Below, in pieces: positions 15,914 through 19,369 of a stretch of 19,369 nt of DNA. Within the stretch, counting starts at the first letter, position 1; each line of letters opens with the position of its first letter. Made by a program: the position numbers and the translations under genes. The notes beneath the pieces are model-generated. The model made no database searches. It was not told where the DNA came from and was given only the letters and a program-made list of their open reading frames with translations. The stretch spans positions 1 to 19,369 of the forward strand of contig CALISV010000066.1 in assembly GCA_938041615.1 (NCBI GenBank), read 5' to 3'. The DNA comes from an uncultured Campylobacter sp. Lineage in GTDB: Bacteria > Campylobacterota > Campylobacteria > Campylobacterales > Campylobacteraceae.

Positions 15914-16495
15914 ATGGAACGAAATTTAAAAAAAGTAGAGAGGTTTTTCGATAAATTGGGCGACATCGTGGGCTACGTCTGTATCTTTGTGATGTTTTTG
16001 ATGATCGCGGACGTTTTTTTTAACGTCACGGCGAGATATTTTTTCAAATACGGCAACGTAGGCCTCCAGGAGCTTGAGTGGCACTTTTTTAGCATCATCA
16101 TCCTGCTTGGCATGAGCTACGCGCTAAAAGACGACGCGCACGTGCGAGTGGATATATTTTACGAAAAGATGAGCGCAAAGAAAAAAGCGCTCATAAATAT
16201 GGCGGGCGTTATCCTTTTTATCCTGCCGCTTGCGCTTTTGGTCGCGTGGCTGAGCTGGGACTACGTCGTGGAGGCGTACGAGAGCGGCGAGGGTAGCGCG
16301 GATCCCGGCGGTTTGCCGTATCGCTGGGTTATCAAGGCCTTTATCCCGTTTAGCTTCTGGCTACTGATATTTTTTAGCGTCGGATACTTTATAAAGTGGC
16401 TAAACGTCTATCTGGACGCCCGGTCAAATTTAAGCGAGGCGGGCAAATTTGACGCAAATTTAAGCAAAACCGCGCAACAAGGAGAGGGAAAATGA
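15914..16495 (+). CDS. TRAP transporter small membrane subunit (DctQ type)
   Basis: A 193-residue inner-membrane protein with four helices (about 18-40, 58-76, 94-118, 140-160). The conserved LEWHFFSIIILLGMSYAL followed by HVRVDIFYEKMS is characteristic of the DctQ subfamily annotated with mannitol/chloroaromatic-type TRAP systems. It works with DctM as the Na+-driven membrane part of a tripartite uptake system for organic acids. The ATG follows the stop of the NSS gene directly (TAAATG), and the 3' end overlaps the large subunit by ATGA. The C-terminus has a short polar tail. No binding-protein gene is adjacent. Confidence 0.9.
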   Translation: MERNLKKVERFFDKLGDIVGYVCIFVMFLMIADVFFNVTARYFFKYGNVGLQELEWHFFSIIILLGMSYALKDDAHVRVDIFYEKMSAKKKALINMAGVILFILPLALLVAWLSWDYVVEAYESGEGSADPGGLPYRWVIKAFIPFSFWLLIFFSVGYFIKWLNVYLDARSNLSEAGKFDANLSKTAQQGEGK

Positions 16496-17817
16496 CCGGC
16501 ATCGTAATGTTTTTAGCCGCGCTTTTTATGCTTGCTATCGGCTTTAGCGTCGCATTTACCTTCGGCGCGATAGCCGTTATTTTCGGACTCATCGGCGGCA
16601 TGGTCGATAGCTTTGGCGACGGGGGCGGCTTTATGGGCGGGCTTGAGATATTTAAAGAGACCTTTAACTTTATGCCTTACCGCATCTACTCGATAATGGA
16701 AAATAAAATCCTCATCGCCGTGCCGCTTTTCGTTTTTATGGGTATTATTTTGCAAAAGACCAAGCTAGCCGAGAGATTGCTCGAGTCTATGGCGTTTTTA
16801 TTCGGCGAGATTCGCGGCGGCGTGGCGATTAGCACCGTGCTAGTGGGAGCGCTGCTTGCCGCATCTACTGGCGTAGTCGGAGCTAGCGTTGTAGCCATGG
16901 GCGTTATGAGCTTGCCCGTGATGCTAAAGTACAACTACAACAAAGCCTTAGGCTGTGGCACTATCTGTGCTTCGGGTACGCTTGGGCAGATCATCCCGCC
17001 TTCGATCGTTCTGATTATCCTGGGCGACGTCTTTACGGTGCCTGTGGGCGATCTTTTCCGCGAAGCGATATATCCGGGTCTTGCGCTAGTTGGTGCTTAT
17101 ATAGCTTATATACTCATCGTGGCTTACGTGAAAAAGGACTACGCGCCGCCGGTCGCCATCGAGAGCGACGTGCCTAAATCAAAGCAAATTTTAAACGCTA
17201 TCCTCGCGATTTTACCGCCTTTGGTACTTGTCGTGCTAGTGCTTGGTTCAATATTTGAGGGTATCGCTACGCCGACGGAGAGCTCGGCGTTTGGCTGCGT
17301 GGGCGCGATCTTGCTTTCGGTTTTTTACAGGACTTTTTCGTTTAAGATGCTAAAAGAAGCGCTCGAAGAGAGCGTCAAAACCACGGCCGTCGTCTTTACT
17401 ATCCTTATCGGAGCGACCGCGTTTTCGATGGTGTTTAGCTACACCGGCGGCGACGAGATCGTGGAAGAAGTGATGTCTAGTTTGCCGGGCGAAAAATGGG
17501 GCTTTATCATCTTAGCCATGATTACGATTTTTGCGCTCGGATTTTTTATAGATTTCGTCGAGATTTCTTACATCGTGCTACCGATCTTAGCGCCGATTGC
17601 CGTAAATTTAGGCATAAATCCGCTATATTTCGCTATTGTTATCGCGATGAACTTACAGACTTCGTTCCTCACGCCGCCGTTTGGCTTTAGCCTCTTTTAT
17701 CTAAAAGGCGTGGCGCCGGCAAAGGTCAAAACCTCCGATATCTACCGCGGCGTGGTGCCTTTTATCGCGATACAAATTTTAGTTCTGATCATCTTTACGA
17801 TCATCTTGCTAGGCTAA
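16492..17817 (+). CDS. TRAP transporter large membrane subunit (DctM type)
   Basis: A 441-residue inner-membrane transport subunit with roughly 12 helices and two repeated halves. Family landmarks: ISTVLVGALLAASTGVVGAS near residues 107-126, GTLGQIIPPSIVLIILGD near 162-179, TPTESSAFGCVGA near 260-272, FFIDFVEISYIVLPI near 347-361, and LQTSFLTPPFGFSLFYLKG near 384-402. The two re-entrant hairpins with GxxxPPS and TPPFG correspond to the ion/substrate sites in structures of related TRAP membrane subunits. It ends the four-gene operon. The periplasmic solute-binding partner (DctP/TakP type) is not in this window, so the substrate is unknown and the pair must use a receptor encoded elsewhere. Confidence 0.93.
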   Translation: MTGIVMFLAALFMLAIGFSVAFTFGAIAVIFGLIGGMVDSFGDGGGFMGGLEIFKETFNFMPYRIYSIMENKILIAVPLFVFMGIILQKTKLAERLLESMAFLFGEIRGGVAISTVLVGALLAASTGVVGASVVAMGVMSLPVMLKYNYNKALGCGTICASGTLGQIIPPSIVLIILGDVFTVPVGDLFREAIYPGLALVGAYIAYILIVAYVKKDYAPPVAIESDVPKSKQILNAILAILPPLVLVVLVLGSIFEGIATPTESSAFGCVGAILLSVFYRTFSFKMLKEALEESVKTTAVVFTILIGATAFSMVFSYTGGDEIVEEVMSSLPGEKWGFIILAMITIFALGFFIDFVEISYIVLPILAPIAVNLGINPLYFAIVIAMNLQTSFLTPPFGFSLFYLKGVAPAKVKTSDIYRGVVPFIAIQILVLIIFTIILLG

Positions 17818-17835
17818 AATTTATCTTTGTAAGGC

Positions 17836-17841
17836 TATAAT
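17836..17841 (+). promoter_or_regulatory. -10 element (TATAAT) of the DUF4139 gene
   Basis: A consensus TATAAT preceded by AAGGC, 28 bases before the start codon. The predicted transcript start near 17848 leaves a leader of about 20 bases, so this gene has its own promoter after the TRAP operon. No strong terminator was seen between the two. Confidence 0.65.
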
Positions 17842-17868
17842 CTCTTAAATTTACCCAAAGGAGAGAAA

Positions 17869-19299
17869 ATGAGAGAGATAGCCTTAGTTTCGGCGTTTGC
17901 GCTGATAGCGAGCGCCGAAAGCAACCTGATAGAAATCTACAAAAACGCCTCATTTATCCATCAAAACTTCACTAACCAAAAAAGCGAATTTAGCCTAAAT
18001 TTGCCCGATTTCGTCGAGCTTGAGGATATCGACGTGGCCGCGTCGTGCGAGCTACTCAGTCTAAATTTAAACGAAGCAAAGCCTGCAGAAAACGAGACCT
18101 ACGCTAAATTTAAGCAAAACGAAAAAGAGCTCGGGGAACTAAACGATAAACTAAACGCGCTAAACTCCAAAAACGCTTTTTTAAATAACTTTCCCGCTTT
18201 TAAAGAGCAAAGCGTCGCAAATTTGGACGCCGACGGCGATAAATTTTACGAAGCTGTGTTAAAAAATCTAGCTCAAATTTCGCAAACCAAAAAGCAAATC
18301 GATGAGCTAAAAAAGAAAATGGGCGCGACTGAGGTTAAAAATTTTCAAAAGCTTGATTTGAAATTCGAATGCGACCCAAAACAGGTCAAGATATCCTATC
18401 CCGTGAGCGTTAGCGTAAATTTGAAAAATAAAATCCATGCCGACGTCGCCAAAGGCAAGGTCGAAATCTCGCAAAATTTAACCGTGACAAATCCTCTAGG
18501 CATCGATCTAAACTCCCTTACGATCGCGCTTTATCCGTTTTACTACTCGTCAAATTTGACGCCAGCGCCGTTTTATCCGCGCTACGAAGGCAAACCGGCG
18601 CCGCGAAATATGATGCCGCTGGCGGCCGCGCCGATGATGGAGGCTAGTGCCGATATGGCGCCGCGAAAGGCATACGCAAAGAAAAATAGCGTCAAAGATG
18701 TGCAGTCGATCAACGAACAAAACGCGCTCGCAAACGCATGGCGCATCGAGGGCGTGAGTCTAAAAGCGGAGGAAACGGCTGATTTTGCCTACGACAAGCA
18801 GAGCCTGGATGCTAAATTTGACCTCGTCATCGATGGCTACGGCAGTGCGGGCGCGTTCGTTAGAGCCGCGTTTAAGCCCGAGCGAAGCATCGAGAGCGCG
18901 CAAAGCGAGTTTAAGATTGACGGTATAAATATCGGCAAAAGGTACGTAGGCTACGCCGCCGGCGAGGAGGCGAAGGAGTTTTTCGGCAAAAACGAGCTTG
19001 TTAGCGTGAAAAAAGAAGCTAACGGCGAATATACGAAAGAGTCGTTTTTCGGCTCGAAAAACAAGATCTCGCGCGGATATAAATTTAGCGTCAAAAACGG
19101 CTCTAAACTCGCATGGGACGTGGTTTTAGAGGAGCAAGCGCCCGTTAGCACGCACGAGAGCGTAAGCGTGAGCGTGAAAAACGACCCGAAAGAAAACGAA
19201 ATCGGCAAAGACGGCAAGGTAACGTGGAAATTTGCGCTTAAGCCAAATGAGAGCAAGGAGATAAATTTTTCCTATGAGTTAACTAAACCTAGCGAATAA
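17869..19299 (+). CDS. Exported DUF4139 (MuiA-like) family protein
   Basis: A 476-residue protein with a short signal peptide (1-17, cleavage near ASA-ES), so probably periplasmic or surface-linked. The N-terminal part (about 20-75) is strand-rich. A Lys/Glu/Asn-rich helical stretch (about 78-155) can form a coiled coil. The C-terminal half has the beta-sandwich pattern of DUF4139: SYPVSVSVNLKN, LTVTNPLGIDLNSLTIALYP, and near the end IGKDGKVTWKFALKPNESKEI. A Pro/Met/Ala-rich insert lies near 236-275. Cys60 and Cys168 are the only cysteines of the mature part and could form a disulfide. The start has a strong AAAGGAGAG ribosome site. Relatives are called mucoidy inhibitor A-like, but function is not established. 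No gene is certain in the 70 bases that follow. Confidence 0.85.
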   Translation: MREIALVSAFALIASAESNLIEIYKNASFIHQNFTNQKSEFSLNLPDFVELEDIDVAASCELLSLNLNEAKPAENETYAKFKQNEKELGELNDKLNALNSKNAFLNNFPAFKEQSVANLDADGDKFYEAVLKNLAQISQTKKQIDELKKKMGATEVKNFQKLDLKFECDPKQVKISYPVSVSVNLKNKIHADVAKGKVEISQNLTVTNPLGIDLNSLTIALYPFYYSSNLTPAPFYPRYEGKPAPRNMMPLAAAPMMEASADMAPRKAYAKKNSVKDVQSINEQNALANAWRIEGVSLKAEETADFAYDKQSLDAKFDLVIDGYGSAGAFVRAAFKPERSIESAQSEFKIDGINIGKRYVGYAAGEEAKEFFGKNELVSVKKEANGEYTKESFFGSKNKISRGYKFSVKNGSKLAWDVVLEEQAPVSTHESVSVSVKNDPKENEIGKDGKVTWKFALKPNESKEINFSYELTKPSE

Positions 19300-19369
19300 G
19301 ATTGCAAATTTCTTGTTGCGGCTTGTCTTTTGAGTGTCTTTGAATGAGCTAGAAATTTTCTCCCTCGAT

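Noticed and set aside
1..19369. CRISPR array, insertion sequence, prophage or toxin-antitoxin system
   Set aside because: No spaced direct repeats, transposase, integrase or small paired genes were seen on either strand.
19300..19369. Possible end of a minus-strand gene at the right edge
   Set aside because: Two minus-strand frames are open over the last 70 bases, but the segment is too short, and neither translation is recognisable.

Overview
The window looks like a chromosomal segment of a mid-GC Campylobacter (order Campylobacterales), of the C. showae / C. rectus / C. curvus / C. gracilis kind rather than low-GC C. jejuni. Reasons: the proteins have a Campylobacter character; purD is preceded by a structured RNA of the epsilonproteobacterial 'purD RNA'/6S type; pnp sits downstream of purD; and a lone atpE lies next to a tandem pair of sodium:neurotransmitter symporter genes. 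From memory these arrangements are shared with other Campylobacter genomes. Species assignment is inference.

Layout. (1) 3-1328: 3' part of guaA (GMP synthase), closed by a perfect 13-bp stem terminator that contains its stop codon. (2) 1387-2103: a bicupin gene with a Fur-box-like palindrome just upstream of its promoter. (3) 2142-3377: an unrecognised 411-residue protein with a PIN/NYN-like N-terminus and a 37-residue module that occurs twice on either side of a long low-complexity linker. (4) 3460-4092: hemD-like uroporphyrinogen-III synthase. (5) 4117-4310: candidate 6S-type RNA with its own promoter, closing stem and U-tract. (6) 4325-11951: a tightly packed run on the plus strand: purD, an RDD membrane protein, lptD, a phosphoribosyltransferase-like gene, pnp and a two-domain universal stress protein, with four consecutive overlaps. 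It ends in two hairpins, the second a good intrinsic terminator. (7) 12043-12529: AT-richer stretch with no convincing gene, lying against the 3' end of a tRNA-Leu(GAG). (8) Minus strand: atpE, terminator, tRNA-Leu. (9) 13233-17817: plus-strand operon of two paralogous NSS transporters (the first probably starts at TTG) followed without a gap by the small and large membrane subunits of a TRAP transporter; no TRAP binding-protein gene is present. (10) 17869-19299: exported DUF4139-type protein with its own promoter.

Functionally the window mixes purine synthesis (guaA, purD, a possible PRPP-using enzyme), tetrapyrrole synthesis (hemD), outer-membrane biogenesis (lptD), RNA metabolism (pnp, 6S-like RNA), energy (atpE) and Na+-coupled uptake. 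No CRISPR array, insertion sequence, prophage or intact mobile element was seen. The most interesting leads are the strong excess of the word AAATTT, which fits the RAATTY methylation/uptake motif known from C. jejuni; the 411-residue repeat-linker protein; the 6S-like RNA; and the binding-protein-less TRAP pair fused into an amino-acid transporter operon.
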